64,000 nucleotides of DNA from Mesorhizobium sangaii. GTDB taxonomy: Bacteria; Pseudomonadota; Alphaproteobacteria; Rhizobiales; Rhizobiaceae. Positions within the stretch are counted from its first letter, which is position 1. The number at the start of each line of letters is the position of its first letter. Position numbers and translations under genes: made by a program. The stretch spans positions 372,001-436,000 of the forward strand of contig NZ_JACHEF010000006.1 of the NCBI RefSeq assembly GCF_014207355.1, written 5' to 3'. The notes beneath the pieces are model-generated. The model was given only the letters and a program-made list of their open reading frames with translations, was not told the DNA's origin and did not search any database. This document shows positions 44,247 to 53,668 of this stretch, in pieces.

Positions 44247-45646
44247 CACGCGGCTCCTTTCGCAGGCACGAAGATAAGCATGACGATGCCGAGCTTGCGC
44301 CACACGGTGAAGGACAGAGCACAGGCTTCGAAGATCATGGCAAAGGCGGTGGCCATGGCCGCGCCCCACAGGCCGAAAGGCGGGATCAGCATCACGTTGA
44401 GGCCGATGTTGAAGGCCAGCGTCATGGCGTAGACTGCCGCGCAGATGTTCTGGTTGCCGCTCATCGTCAGCAGGCTTTCGCACGGGCCGACGGCGGCTCG
44501 CGCCACGACGCCGAAAACGAGCAGGAACAACAGCGGATAGCCACTGCTGAATTCAGGGCCGAACAGCACCAGCATCGGCTCACCCAGCGCCAGCACAAGC
44601 ATCGCCATCAGCAGCGAGGGCCAGAACGTCCACGACACCGTCTCGCGGGCGAAGGCGGCGAGCTTTTGCGGCTCGCCATGGGTGAACTGCGCATAGCGCT
44701 GGGCAACGCCGGCCTTGACGGCGAAATAGACGAAATGCACCAACGCCAGCGTCTTGACGGTGGCGAAATAGACGGCGACGTCGTTGGGATCCATATAGGC
44801 GCCGACCATCAGCACGTCGGCGTTGGTGAGCAGGAAGAAGAAGCTTTCGACCAGGAAGATCGGCAGCGACACGACGAACCATTGCGCGAAATGGACCTTT
44901 ATCGGCCCGGCCGGGATCCGCTTTTCCATGCGCTGGGTAACGCCGATGAGTTGACCGAGCGTGGTGACGTAGGTGGCGGCGATCGAAGCGAAGATGGCGG
45001 TCCTGGCGTCGGGCGCATAACCGGCGGCCAGCATCAGCGCCATGAACAGCAAGATTAGAACCGGGCGCACCAGATAGGTCGGCGACAGTGCGAACAGCGC
45101 CCATGAATTGGCGCGCGCCAGTCCTTGCAGCAGGTCGGACATGGCGATCATCGGCAGGCAGATGACGCCGAGGATGAACGGCACCACGTAGTAGTTCTCG
45201 ATCCATGGCGCGGCCAGCCAGACGCCGAGCGCGCCGAGCCCGGCGATGAGCGTGGAGGCGATCAGCACGAACAGCCGGCTGGCCAGCACGATGCCGCGCA
45301 GTTCGGCCAGCATGCCGCGCTCGCGGTATTCGGGGATGAAGCGGATGACGGAGGTGTGGAAGCCGAGGCAGGCGAGGTTACCGACGATGACCATCGTCAC
45401 CCAGACGAGGACGAAGATGCCGTATTCGAACGAACCCATCCAGCGCGCCATGAGCACCTGGCTGACGAAGGCGATGACGGCGCTGATGATGCGGATGGAG
45501 AAAGCGATGACCGACATGCGGCCGGCCTCGCCGCGCTCGTCGGCGGTGAACAGCACGGCATCGATGCGACCAAGCAACGGCCCGATGCGCAGCGCCAAGC
45601 GCTGCGGCAAGAACCGCCCGGCTGTCGTGGCCGCGGAAAAGCGCAC
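44246..45646 (-). CDS. Polysaccharide flippase (MOP superfamily, Wzx-like)
   Basis: 466 residues with about 12-14 membrane segments. FSIRIISAVIAFVSQVLMAR followed by WMGSFEYGIFVLVWV is the usual N-terminal unit of O-antigen/exopolysaccharide translocases. The GTG at 45646 is used. Such proteins flip lipid-linked sugars across the inner membrane. No glycosyltransferase or polymerase genes are adjacent, so it is not a full polysaccharide locus; only the acetyltransferase is coupled to it. Confidence 0.87.
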   Translation of the reverse strand: MRFSAATTAGRFLPQRLALRIGPLLGRIDAVLFTADERGEAGRMSVIAFSIRIISAVIAFVSQVLMARWMGSFEYGIFVLVWVTMVIVGNLACLGFHTSVIRFIPEYRERGMLAELRGIVLASRLFVLIASTLIAGLGALGVWLAAPWIENYYVVPFILGVICLPMIAMSDLLQGLARANSWALFALSPTYLVRPVLILLFMALMLAAGYAPDARTAIFASIAATYVTTLGQLIGVTQRMEKRIPAGPIKVHFAQWFVVSLPIFLVESFFFLLTNADVLMVGAYMDPNDVAVYFATVKTLALVHFVYFAVKAGVAQRYAQFTHGEPQKLAAFARETVSWTFWPSLLMAMLVLALGEPMLVLFGPEFSSGYPLLFLLVFGVVARAAVGPCESLLTMSGNQNICAAVYAMTLAFNIGLNVMLIPPFGLWGAAMATAFAMIFEACALSFTVWRKLGIVMLIFVPAKGAA

Positions 45647-46037
45647 CCCGATTACTCTCCGTTTTCCGCCTCTTTTTCAGGCTGTTGTGTAGCGGAGACA
45701 CATTAAGAAACGGTTGGGTGAGGAGTGGTCCGCGCAGCGGACGAAAAGCCAACGATTTGGCTTTTCGAGCGACGAACGGTGAAGACCTGGTCCGCCTTCG
45801 GGCGGATCAAAAGGTCCAGTGGACCTTTTGAAGGGTCTGAACGCCCGAAGGCCAGGGAGCCATAGCGAAGGGCCGGGAGGCCGGGGGGTGCGCAGCACAC
45901 GCCGGTGGCATGGCGAGCGCGGGTCGTCAGCGAAAGATCGAAGTGTGTATGTGTTGGCCTGCCGGCCATCCCTCCCTCAGGCGGGGAGATAGGCTAATTC
46001 AGAACGTCAGCGCTGCCCCTCATCCGCCCTTCGGGCA
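45647..46037. repeat. Hairpin-rich intergenic block
   Basis: There is no convincing gene here, but stems are dense: GTCCGC/GCGGAC (45728-45742); CGAAAAGCCAA/TTGGCTTTTCG (45742-45767, 11 perfect pairs); TCCGCC-TTCG-GGCGGA (45791-45806, a stable UUCG tetraloop); and TCAAAAGGTCC/GGACCTTTTGA (45807-45831, 11 perfect pairs). They follow each other with almost no spacing. The block lies between the secA stop and the flippase start. It looks like a mosaic of rhizobial palindromic repeats. Confidence 0.65.
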
Positions 46038-46081
46038 CCTTCTCCCCGTATAGTGACGGGGAGAAGGGAAGCATTCCCTTA
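46038..46081. repeat. Palindromic repeat at the secA 3' end
   Basis: CCTTCTCCCCGT (46038-46049) pairs perfectly with ACGGGGAGAAGG (46056-46067) around a 6-base loop, and AAGGGAA-GCA-TTCCCTT follows up to the secA stop. The preceding GCCCTTCGGGC is part of the same element. The sequence resembles a very common rhizobial intergenic palindrome. It may act as a transcript end or stabiliser for secA. Confidence 0.7.
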
Positions 46082-48811
46082 CGCAAAGGCCCCGTGGCAG
46101 TGCTTGTACTTCTTGCCGGAGCCGCAGGGGCAGGCTTCGTTGCGGCCGACCTTGCCCCAGGTCGCCTGGTTGTTCGGGTCGCGGTTCTCGGGAGCGACAA
46201 TGGCGGTCGTCTCCGGACGGACCAGGAGGGCGGTTTCGCCACCGTCGAAATCATTCTCGCCGGTGGTGCCGTCGATATGCATGCCGAACATGTCGGGCGC
46301 CTCGGGCGGCGGTGCTTCGGCGGCCTGGCGCACCAGTTCGACGCGCATCAGCTGTGCGGTGACGGCCTGGCGCAGATTGCCCAGCATCGCCTGGAACAGC
46401 TCGAATGCCTCGCCCTTGTACTCCTGCAGCGGATCGCGCTGGGCGTAGCCGCGGAAGCCGACGACCGAACGCAGATGGTCGAGATTGACGATGTGCTCGC
46501 GCCACAGATGGTCGAGCGTCTGCAGCACCACCGAGCGCTCGACATAGTTCATCACCTCGGGGCCGAAGCGCTCGGAGCGCTCCTTGGCGGCTGCGTCGGC
46601 GGCCTGGGTGATGCGCTCGCGGATGTCGTCCTCGGCGATGCCCTCTTCCTTGGCCCACTCCTCGACCGGCAGGTCGAGATTGAGGAATTCGGCGACCTCG
46701 GCCTTCAGCCCGGCAACATCCCACTGCTCGGCATAGGCGTTTTCGGGAATGGCCTTGGCGACGATCTCGTCGATGACGCCCTCGCGCATCTCGGCAATGG
46801 TTTCCGATAGGCCTTCGCCGTCCATCAGTTCGATGCGCTGCTCGAACACCACCTTGCGCTGGTCGTTGGAGACGTCGTCGTATTTCAGCAGGTTCTTGCG
46901 GATGTCGAAGTTGCGCGCCTCGACCTTCTTCTGCGCCTTTTCCAGCGCCTTGTTGATCCACGGATGGATGATCGCCTCGTCTTCCTTGAGGCCGAGCTTC
47001 TGCAGCATGCCGTCCATGCGCTCGGAACCGAAGATGCGCATCAGATCATCCTGCAGCGACAGGAAGAATTTCGAGCGGCCGGGGTCGCCCTGGCGGCCGG
47101 AGCGGCCTCTGAGCTGATTGTCGATGCGGCGCGATTCATGGCGTTCGGTGGCCAGCACGTAGAGGCCGCCGGCGGCCAGCGCCTTATCCTTCAGGCGCTC
47201 GACGTCGTCATAGATTTCCTTTTCCCGCGCCTCGCGCTCGGGCCCGGCCGGCATGTCGCCCAGCTCGTCGGCGATGCGCATCTCGGCATTGCCGCCGAGC
47301 TTGATGTCGGTGCCGCGGCCGGCCATGTTGGTGGCGATGGTGATGGCGCCCGGCTTGCCCGCCTGGGCGACGATCGCCGCCTCGCGCTCGTGGTGGCGGG
47401 CATTCAGCACCTCGAAGTCCTTGAAGCCTTCCTTGCGCAGGCGCTCGGCCAGTTGCTCGGATTTTTCAATGGAGGTGGTGCCGACCAGCGTCGGCTGGCC
47501 CTTGGCGCTGGCTTCGCGGATCTCCTTGACGATCGCCTTGTATTTCTCCTCGACCGTCCGGTAGACCTCGTCGTCCTCGTCCTTGCGGATGACCGGGAGG
47601 TTGGTCGGGATTTCGGTGACGTCGAGATTGTAGATGTTGCCGAACTCCTCGGCCTCGGTCAGCGCCGTACCGGTCATGCCGGAAAGCTTTTTGTAGAGGC
47701 GGAAGTAGTTCTGGAAGGTGACCGAGGCCAGCGTCTGGTTCTCCGGCTGGATCGCCACATGCTCCTTGGCTTCGAGCGCCTGGTGCAGGCCTTCCGAATA
47801 GCGGCGGCCCGGCATCATGCGGCCGGTGAATTCGTCGATGATGACGATCTCGTCGTTGCGGACGATATAGTCCTTGTCCTTCTGGAACAGCCGGTGCGCC
47901 TTCAGCGCATTGTTGACATGGTGGACGATGGCGACGTTCTCGACGTCGTAGAGCGACTCGCCCTTGAGCAGGCCGGCATCGCGCAGCAGGTTCTCCAGCT
48001 TCTCGGTGCCTTCCTCGGTGAAGATCGAGGTCTTCTGCTTCTCGTCGATCTCATAATCCTGCGGCTGCAGCTGGATGATGAAGGTGTCGATGGTGTTGTA
48101 CATTTCCGAACGGTCCTCGAGCGGACCGGAAATGATCAGCGGCGTCCGCGCTTCGTCGACCAGGATGGAATCGACCTCGTCGACGATCGCGTAATTGTGA
48201 CCGCGCTGCACCATCTGGGCGCGCTCGTATTTCATGTTGTCGCGCAGATAGTCGAAGCCGAGTTCGTTGTTGGTGGCGTAGGTGACGTCGGCGGCATAGG
48301 CAACGCGGCGCTCCTCGTCGGACAGGCCATGGACGATGACGCCGACCGAGAGGCCGAGGAATTTGTAGACGCGACCCATCCATTCGGAGTCGCGGCTGGC
48401 GAGGTAGTCGTTGACGGTGACGACATGGACGCCGTTGCCGGCGAGCGCGTTGAGGTAGACCGGCAGCGTCGCGACCAGGGTCTTGCCCTCGCCGGTGCGC
48501 ATTTCGGCAATGCCGCCATTGTGCAGCACCATGCCGCCGATCAGCTGGACGTCGAAGGGGCGCATGCCAAGCACGCGGCGTGCCGCCTCGCGGGCGGTGG
48601 CAAAGGCGGGTACCAGAAGGTCATCGAGCGTGGCGCCGTTGGCGATGTCCTGGCGGAATTTCGCGGTGCGGGCGACCAGCTCCTCGTCGGACAGTGCCCG
48701 CATCTCGTTTTCCATGGCGTTGATCGCCTCGACGCGGGGCCGGGTCGATTTGACCCGACGGTCGTTGGAGGAACCGAAAACCTTACGGGCGAGACCGCCG
48801 AGACTGACCAT
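46079..48811 (-). CDS. secA: Preprotein translocase ATPase SecA
   Basis: 910 residues, complete. The Walker A region is MRTGEGKTLVATLPVYLNAL near residue 105, the DEAD-like box is IVDEVDSILVDEARTPLI, the second nucleotide-binding fold has NMAGRGTDIKLGGN and LRGRSGRQGDPG, and the C-terminal zinc tail is CPCGSGKKYKHCHG (SEC-C, for SecB and lipid binding). It drives protein export through SecYEG. It is transcribed alone and is divergent from the parvulin gene 261 bp away, which fits a shared envelope-protein role. Confidence 0.98.
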   Translation of the reverse strand: MVSLGGLARKVFGSSNDRRVKSTRPRVEAINAMENEMRALSDEELVARTAKFRQDIANGATLDDLLVPAFATAREAARRVLGMRPFDVQLIGGMVLHNGGIAEMRTGEGKTLVATLPVYLNALAGNGVHVVTVNDYLASRDSEWMGRVYKFLGLSVGVIVHGLSDEERRVAYAADVTYATNNELGFDYLRDNMKYERAQMVQRGHNYAIVDEVDSILVDEARTPLIISGPLEDRSEMYNTIDTFIIQLQPQDYEIDEKQKTSIFTEEGTEKLENLLRDAGLLKGESLYDVENVAIVHHVNNALKAHRLFQKDKDYIVRNDEIVIIDEFTGRMMPGRRYSEGLHQALEAKEHVAIQPENQTLASVTFQNYFRLYKKLSGMTGTALTEAEEFGNIYNLDVTEIPTNLPVIRKDEDDEVYRTVEEKYKAIVKEIREASAKGQPTLVGTTSIEKSEQLAERLRKEGFKDFEVLNARHHEREAAIVAQAGKPGAITIATNMAGRGTDIKLGGNAEMRIADELGDMPAGPEREAREKEIYDDVERLKDKALAAGGLYVLATERHESRRIDNQLRGRSGRQGDPGRSKFFLSLQDDLMRIFGSERMDGMLQKLGLKEDEAIIHPWINKALEKAQKKVEARNFDIRKNLLKYDDVSNDQRKVVFEQRIELMDGEGLSETIAEMREGVIDEIVAKAIPENAYAEQWDVAGLKAEVAEFLNLDLPVEEWAKEEGIAEDDIRERITQAADAAAKERSERFGPEVMNYVERSVVLQTLDHLWREHIVNLDHLRSVVGFRGYAQRDPLQEYKGEAFELFQAMLGNLRQAVTAQLMRVELVRQAAEAPPPEAPDMFGMHIDGTTGENDFDGGETALLVRPETTAIVAPENRDPNNQATWGKVGRNEACPCGSGKKYKHCHGAFA

Positions 48812-49072
48812 ACAATGGTCCTTTCGATAGAATTCTCAATCTTGAGATGGGCGCCGGCTGGCCCCATCAAATCCACGTGAACGCACCGCCTGAACGCGGG
48901 CAAACACAAAAAGCGCCCGGAAAACGGTTCTGGACGCAAAGTCGTTGGACAGATAAGAGGGGGCTCAACTGATGTCAACGCCGCGCTGGCCCTGCCGGTC
49001 GCGCCAAATTCCGCCACAATCCGGCTGATTTGGAAACCTTCCGCCCTCATAATCCCTTACCGGAGTCATCTT

Positions 49073-49993
49073 ATGTCCTTGTTGTTCCGCCGTGCGTCGC
49101 TCGCCAGCCTTGGCCTGGCCGTCGGCCTGTCGGCATTTTCGCTGTCGCCGCTGATGGCCCAGCAGACCGCTCCAGCCGCCCCGGCGGATGCGGCAGCCCC
49201 TGCCGCGGCACCGGTCGATCCGAACACCGTGATCGCCACGATCAACGGTCAGCCCTTGACCGAAGCCGACCTGGTGCTTGCCGAAGGCGAGCTGTCGCAG
49301 CAGTTCGCGCAGCTGCCGCCCGAGCAGCGCCGCGCCGCGGCCCTCTCGGCGGCCATCGAAATCCGCGTCATGGCCGCCCAGGCGGTCACCACCGGCCTCG
49401 ACAAGGATCCCGACTTCCAGCGTCGCATGGCCTTCCTGCAGCAGCGTGCGCTGCATGGCGAGATGGTCGAGAAGGGTGTCGTCGACAAGGTCACCGACGC
49501 CGAGGTTCGCGCCCGCTACGACCAGGAGATCGCCAACACGCCGCCCACCAACGAGGTGCATGCCCGTCACATCCTCGTGAAGACGAAGGAAGAGGCCGAG
49601 GCCATCATCAAGCAGCTCGACGGCGGCGCCGACTTCCAGAAGCTCGCCAACGAGCACACCAGCGATCCCTCCGGCAAGACCAGCGGCGGCGATCTCGGCT
49701 GGTTCGGACCTGGCCAGATGGTGCCGGAGTTCGACAAGGCGGCTTTCGCGCTCGAGGTTGGCAAATACACCGAGCAGCCGGTGCAGTCGCAGTTCGGCTG
49801 GCATGTCATCAAGCTCGAGGACAAGCGCACCAAGCAGCCGCCGGCCTTCGACGACGTCAAGGACCAGGCCAGGCAGGCGGTCATCCGCGACAAGTATTTT
49901 GCGCTGGTCAAGTCGCTGCGCGGCGGCGCCAAGGTCGAGATCCCGGATGAGAAGCTGAAGAAGGCGGTCGATACGCTAGAAAGCGCCAAGTAA
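49073..49993 (+). CDS. Periplasmic parvulin-type peptidyl-prolyl isomerase
   Basis: 306 residues. The signal peptide (LASLGLAVGLSAFSLSPLMA) is followed by a proline/alanine linker, a SurA-like N-terminal helical domain (LVLAEGELSQQFAQLPPEQR) and a parvulin domain (EVHARHILVKTKEEAEAI, GGDLGWFGPGQMVPEFD, QFGWHVIKLED). It is expected to fold exported proteins. It is divergent from secA. A strong terminator follows at 50031. Confidence 0.92.
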   Translation: MSLLFRRASLASLGLAVGLSAFSLSPLMAQQTAPAAPADAAAPAAAPVDPNTVIATINGQPLTEADLVLAEGELSQQFAQLPPEQRRAAALSAAIEIRVMAAQAVTTGLDKDPDFQRRMAFLQQRALHGEMVEKGVVDKVTDAEVRARYDQEIANTPPTNEVHARHILVKTKEEAEAIIKQLDGGADFQKLANEHTSDPSGKTSGGDLGWFGPGQMVPEFDKAAFALEVGKYTEQPVQSQFGWHVIKLEDKRTKQPPAFDDVKDQARQAVIRDKYFALVKSLRGGAKVEIPDEKLKKAVDTLESAK

Positions 49994-50030
49994 GTCTGAA
50001 GGAAGTAAGCCTGAAGGAATTATTTGGAAA

Positions 50031-50067
50031 AGGGCGCGCCAGCCAAGGGTTGCCGCGCCCTTTTTTT
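50031..50067 (+). terminator. Bidirectional intrinsic terminator after the parvulin gene
   Basis: AGGGCGCG (50031-50038) pairs with CGCGCCCT (50054-50061) around a 15-base loop and is followed by seven T's. The reverse strand ends in CCCTTTTCC, so it could also stop transcription of the convergent TetR gene, which ends at 50089. Confidence 0.85.
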
Positions 50068-50088
50068 ATCGGCCGACGCCGGCCGCTT

Positions 50089-50688
50089 TTACTTTCCAGG
50101 CGCTGCTATGCCTCGCATCACGTAACTGACCGTCTTGCGTATCGTGGCTTCGTCCTCGTCGAGCTGGTTGGTCAACAGATGCTTCCAGGCGAATGAGGCG
50201 ATCAGGTCGGCGACCAGCGCTGAATCGATGTCGACGCCGATTTCCCCCCTTGCCTTGGCGCGTTCGATGATCTGGCCGGTATGCGACCGTCGGCCCAGTG
50301 CGTAGCCGGCAAGTGCCGCGGACGCCGCGTCATCCGACTGCGCCTCGGCGATCAGCGACCGGAACACGCTGCCAGACGATGTCTCGCGCCAGTGGGCGAA
50401 CAGGTTCTTCAGGAAGCCGACGAGATCCTCCTCCAACCGCCCGGTATCGGGAACATCGACGCGTTTCTGGCGCTGGTAGACTTCGAGCAGCAATGCGGCC
50501 TTGCTCGGCCACCAGCGGTAGATGGTGGGCTTGCCGGCGCGAGCCCGCCGCGCCACCGCCTCGATCGAGAAACCGGCATAGCCGGCCTCGACCAGCACGG
50601 CCTCGGCGGCTTCGAGAATGGCATCGGCGCTGTCGGGGTTGCGCCGCGCGCCGATCGATCTGCGCGCCGGATCGACGTCTACGCCCAT
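50089..50688 (-). CDS. TetR-family transcriptional regulator
   Basis: 199 residues from the ATG at 50688. The helix-turn-helix is AILEAAEAVLVEAGYAGFS then AVARRARAGKPTIYRWWPSK, with GKPTIYRWW as the recognition helix. The C-terminal ligand domain has SLIAEAQSDDAASAALAGY, typical of the AcrR-like subgroup with TetR_C_16-type domains. The effector and target are unknown; no transporter is adjacent. The open frame extends to 50895 through terminator DNA and is not used. Confidence 0.9.
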   Translation of the reverse strand: MGVDVDPARRSIGARRNPDSADAILEAAEAVLVEAGYAGFSIEAVARRARAGKPTIYRWWPSKAALLLEVYQRQKRVDVPDTGRLEEDLVGFLKNLFAHWRETSSGSVFRSLIAEAQSDDAASAALAGYALGRRSHTGQIIERAKARGEIGVDIDSALVADLIASFAWKHLLTNQLDEDEATIRKTVSYVMRGIAAPGK

Positions 50689-50851
50689 TTCTGTCGTCCT
50701 CGCCAACAATTTCGCCGGCACTATACGTGACCATGCGATTAAACGAAACGGCCCGTTTTCAAGCTGCCGGTGGCAGTGGCGGCGGCAAGGGCAACGATCC
50801 CCGGTCAACGGGTTCCATAGGAGCCTTCGCCAGCGTGTCGGTTGACGAAGC

Positions 50852-50884
50852 ACCAAAAAGCAAAAACCCGCCTGGGCGGCGGGT
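50852..50884 (-). terminator. Intrinsic terminator of the caspase-family gene
   Basis: On the minus strand, ACCCGCC and GGCGGGT form a 7-bp stem with a 5-base loop, followed by TTTTTGCTTTTT. It lies about 150 bp beyond the stop of the caspase-family gene at 51032. The remaining intergenic DNA from 50689 to 51031 holds nothing else that I recognise. Confidence 0.75.
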
Positions 50885-51031
50885 CGCTGGCGCAAAACAG
50901 CACCATCGACAAATATGTAGCATAGCTGTCCTCACTGGGTCAAGAAAAAATTCCTATCGACGTGAAACGCGAGCGGCACAAGAGCTGCCGACACCAGCTG
51001 CCGACACGCTGGATTGGCCTCCAGCAGATGC

Positions 51032-52273
51032 CTACTGCATCGCTTGCGATGTCTCTGACTCGATGCGCCAGCCGCCGTCTGCCTTGACCAGGCCAAGCGT
51101 GACGCGTGCCTTGCCGGTCAGGCGCGCCGCCGACTTGTCCTTCGGGAGATAGTCATAGCGCATCGCAAAGGCGGCCTCGGCGCGATCCTCGCCATGCGGG
51201 GTGACCTCCAGGCTGCCGGGCTCCAGGCCGAGCGACCAGGAGGCCCACTGCGCGAACCAGTCGGCCTTGACTCTGGCGATGGCGTCGGCGTCGTAGCGCA
51301 TGCCGAAAATGGTGGCGGAGGGGCCGTAGAGCCGCTTGACGGTCTCGCTCATCGCCTTTGTATCCGGCGTCAGATAGTCGTGGCGCAGGAATTTCTCGAT
51401 CGAGCCCTTGTCGTCGCCGACCGATCGTTCAAGTGCGGCAACTTCCGTCGAGGGGGCCGGAGCCGCGGCCGGCTTCTGCGGCTGGGCGGGTTGTCCGCCC
51501 GGGACGAATTCGAAGCGCTCGAGCAGCGACCCTTGCTCCCAGGGGCGCTGCGCCTCGCGCGTTTGCGACACCACGTCGCGGCGCACCGCGATCATCATGT
51601 CGTTGATGCTCTGGCCGGGCTCGGCGATGTGCCGCAGCAAGGCTTCGGCGAAGGGCGAGTTGCGCCCGCTTCCATCCATGGCGACCGCACCAGGTGCGGT
51701 CGAGAAGGCGATGAACGAGCCGCGCGTCGAATCGAACTGCGCCAGCCCGGCCAGCGCCGTCGCCGAGCGGGTGGTGGCGGTGCGGCTCGGGCTGCGGGCA
51801 AACGGGTTGTTGCGGCAGGCATCGAGAAACACCAGGCTGACCTTGGTCTGCTGTTCCATGATGTCGAGGACTTCATCGATCGGCACGGCCTCGAGCTGCA
51901 GCTTGACCGGCATGTCGAGCCTGGCGTCGACCGGCACGATGTAATTGCGCCCCTCGACCTGCAAGCCGTGGCCGGCATAGTAGAAAAGCCCGACGCCGGC
52001 GCCTTCGAGGGCATCGGAGAACGCGCCGATGCTGCGTTCCAGTTCGCGCTTGCCGAGATCATTGCCTTCAATGACCTCGAAACCGATGGAGCGCAGCTTG
52101 TCGGCGATGTCGAGCGCGTCGTTGACCGGATTGGCCAGCGTGCCGGCTTCGGCATAGGTGCCGTTGCCGATGACCAGCGCCACGCGCCGCTGCGGCTGTG
52201 CATCGGCGCTCAGCAGCAAAAGTCCCAGAAATGCCCATGCGAGGATCGCAAGCCTGCCCATGGGGAAGATCAT
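51032..52273 (-). CDS. Secreted caspase-family (peptidase C14) protein
   Basis: 413 residues from the ATG at 52273. A signal peptide or anchor (ILAWAFLGLLLLSADAQ) is followed by a p20-like caspase domain: VALVIGNGTYAEAGTLANPV, catalytic His102 in FYYAGHGLQ and catalytic Cys153 in LVFLDACRNNPFA. After residue 270 comes a proline/alanine linker, then a C-terminal domain (SIEKFLRHDYLTPDTK, AAFAMRYDYLPKDKSAARL) that looks like a small NTF2-like fold. The role of such secreted caspase homologues in rhizobia is unknown. A longer frame to 53695 reads backwards through argJ and is false. Confidence 0.88.
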   Translation of the reverse strand: MIFPMGRLAILAWAFLGLLLLSADAQPQRRVALVIGNGTYAEAGTLANPVNDALDIADKLRSIGFEVIEGNDLGKRELERSIGAFSDALEGAGVGLFYYAGHGLQVEGRNYIVPVDARLDMPVKLQLEAVPIDEVLDIMEQQTKVSLVFLDACRNNPFARSPSRTATTRSATALAGLAQFDSTRGSFIAFSTAPGAVAMDGSGRNSPFAEALLRHIAEPGQSINDMMIAVRRDVVSQTREAQRPWEQGSLLERFEFVPGGQPAQPQKPAAAPAPSTEVAALERSVGDDKGSIEKFLRHDYLTPDTKAMSETVKRLYGPSATIFGMRYDADAIARVKADWFAQWASWSLGLEPGSLEVTPHGEDRAEAAFAMRYDYLPKDKSAARLTGKARVTLGLVKADGGWRIESETSQAMQ

Positions 52274-52426
52274 AGTGCAATCGGCCACGGCGATGCCAAC
52301 GGATTTGAAATGCAGGCTTAATTCCGATCGGGTTTCCGCTCCGGCGACAAGCGAAAACGCCCTTGCGCCCGCGCGTCGTATCGGGCAAACCGGCCTTCCC
52401 TTGCGATTTTCCCGCCCGAGGTCCCC

Positions 52427-53668
52427 ATGTCCACGACGATTTCGCCGCTTGCGCCGAAGAAATACCCCAAGATGCCGGCCATCGAGGGGGTGCGCATCGC
52501 CACCGCCGAGGCGGGGATAAAATACAAGAACCGCACCGACCTGCTGACCATGGTGTTCGATGAAGGCACCGCGGTCGCCGGCGTGTTCACGAAATCGAAA
52601 TGCCCCTCGGCGCCGGTCGATTTCTGCCGGCAGAATCTCGGCGCCGGCAAGGCGCGGGTGCTGGTCGTCAATTCCGGCAACGCCAACGCCTTCACAGGCA
52701 AGAAGGGTCGCGAGTCCACCGCGCTGACGGGCGAAGCCGCGGCCAAGGCGGCCGGCTGCAAGGCCAGCGAGGTTTTCCTGGCATCGACCGGCGTCATCGG
52801 CGAGCCGCTCGACACCGGTAAGTTCAGCCATCTGCTGGCCGGGCTGGTCAGCAACGGCAAGCCTGATTTGTGGACCGAAGCGGCAAAGGCGATCATGACC
52901 ACGGATACCTATCCGAAAGTGGCGACCGCAACCGTCAATCTCGGCGACACCGACGTCACCATCAACGGCATCTCCAAGGGCGCCGGCATGATCGCGCCCG
53001 ACATGGCGACGATGCTGTCCTTCATCGCCACCGACGCGCCGATCGCCGCACCCGTCCTTCAGGACCTGCTGTCGCGCGGCACGGCCAAGACCTTCAACGC
53101 GGTCACCGTCGACAGCGACACCTCGACCAGCGACACGCTGCTGATCTTCGCCACCGGCAAGGCCGCAAAGCGCGGTGCGCCAGAGATAACCGACGCGAAG
53201 GATGCCCGCCTTGGCGCGTTCCGCCGGGCGCTCGGCAAGGTGCTGAAATCGCTGGCGCTGCAGGTGGTGCGCGACGGCGAGGGCGCCCGCAAGCAGGTCG
53301 AAGTGACCGTCACAGGCGCCAAATCGGCGCGGTCGGCCAAGCGCATCGCGCTGTCGATCGCCAATTCGCCGCTGGTCAAGACGGCGGTCGCCGGCGAGGA
53401 CGCCAATTGGGGCCGTGTCGTCATGGCCGTCGGCAAGGCCGGCGAGCCCGCCGACCGCGACCGGCTGTCGATCTGGTTCGGTGACAACCGCCTGGCGCAT
53501 GAGGGCGAGCGCGACCCCGGCTATTCCGAGGAAGCCACCTCGGCCTATATGAGACGCGACGATATCCGTATCCGCGCCGACATCGGCATCGGCCGCGGCA
53601 AGGCGACGGTGTGGACCTGCGACCTCACCAAGGAATATGTCGCCATCAATGGCGATTACCGGAGCTGA
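52427..53668 (+). CDS. argJ: Bifunctional ornithine acetyltransferase / N-acetylglutamate synthase
   Basis: 413 residues. ArgJ recycles the acetyl group in arginine biosynthesis. The self-cleavage motif KGAGMIAPDMATML puts the break at Ala194-Thr195, making Thr195 the nucleophile; the oxyanion-hole residues are in ASTGVIGE (Thr121-Gly122). VNSGNANAFTG is another conserved block. argH is elsewhere in the window (10050-11450), so arginine genes are dispersed. The stop overlaps the start of the next gene by one base (TGATG). Confidence 0.96.
   Translation: MSTTISPLAPKKYPKMPAIEGVRIATAEAGIKYKNRTDLLTMVFDEGTAVAGVFTKSKCPSAPVDFCRQNLGAGKARVLVVNSGNANAFTGKKGRESTALTGEAAAKAAGCKASEVFLASTGVIGEPLDTGKFSHLLAGLVSNGKPDLWTEAAKAIMTTDTYPKVATATVNLGDTDVTINGISKGAGMIAPDMATMLSFIATDAPIAAPVLQDLLSRGTAKTFNAVTVDSDTSTSDTLLIFATGKAAKRGAPEITDAKDARLGAFRRALGKVLKSLALQVVRDGEGARKQVEVTVTGAKSARSAKRIALSIANSPLVKTAVAGEDANWGRVVMAVGKAGEPADRDRLSIWFGDNRLAHEGERDPGYSEEATSAYMRRDDIRIRADIGIGRGKATVWTCDLTKEYVAINGDYRS

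Noticed and set aside
45703..45969. 88-codon frame on the minus strand in the secA-flippase gap
   Set aside because: It consists of the two arms of successive palindromes, so the open frame follows from the repeats. No ribosome-binding site or domain.
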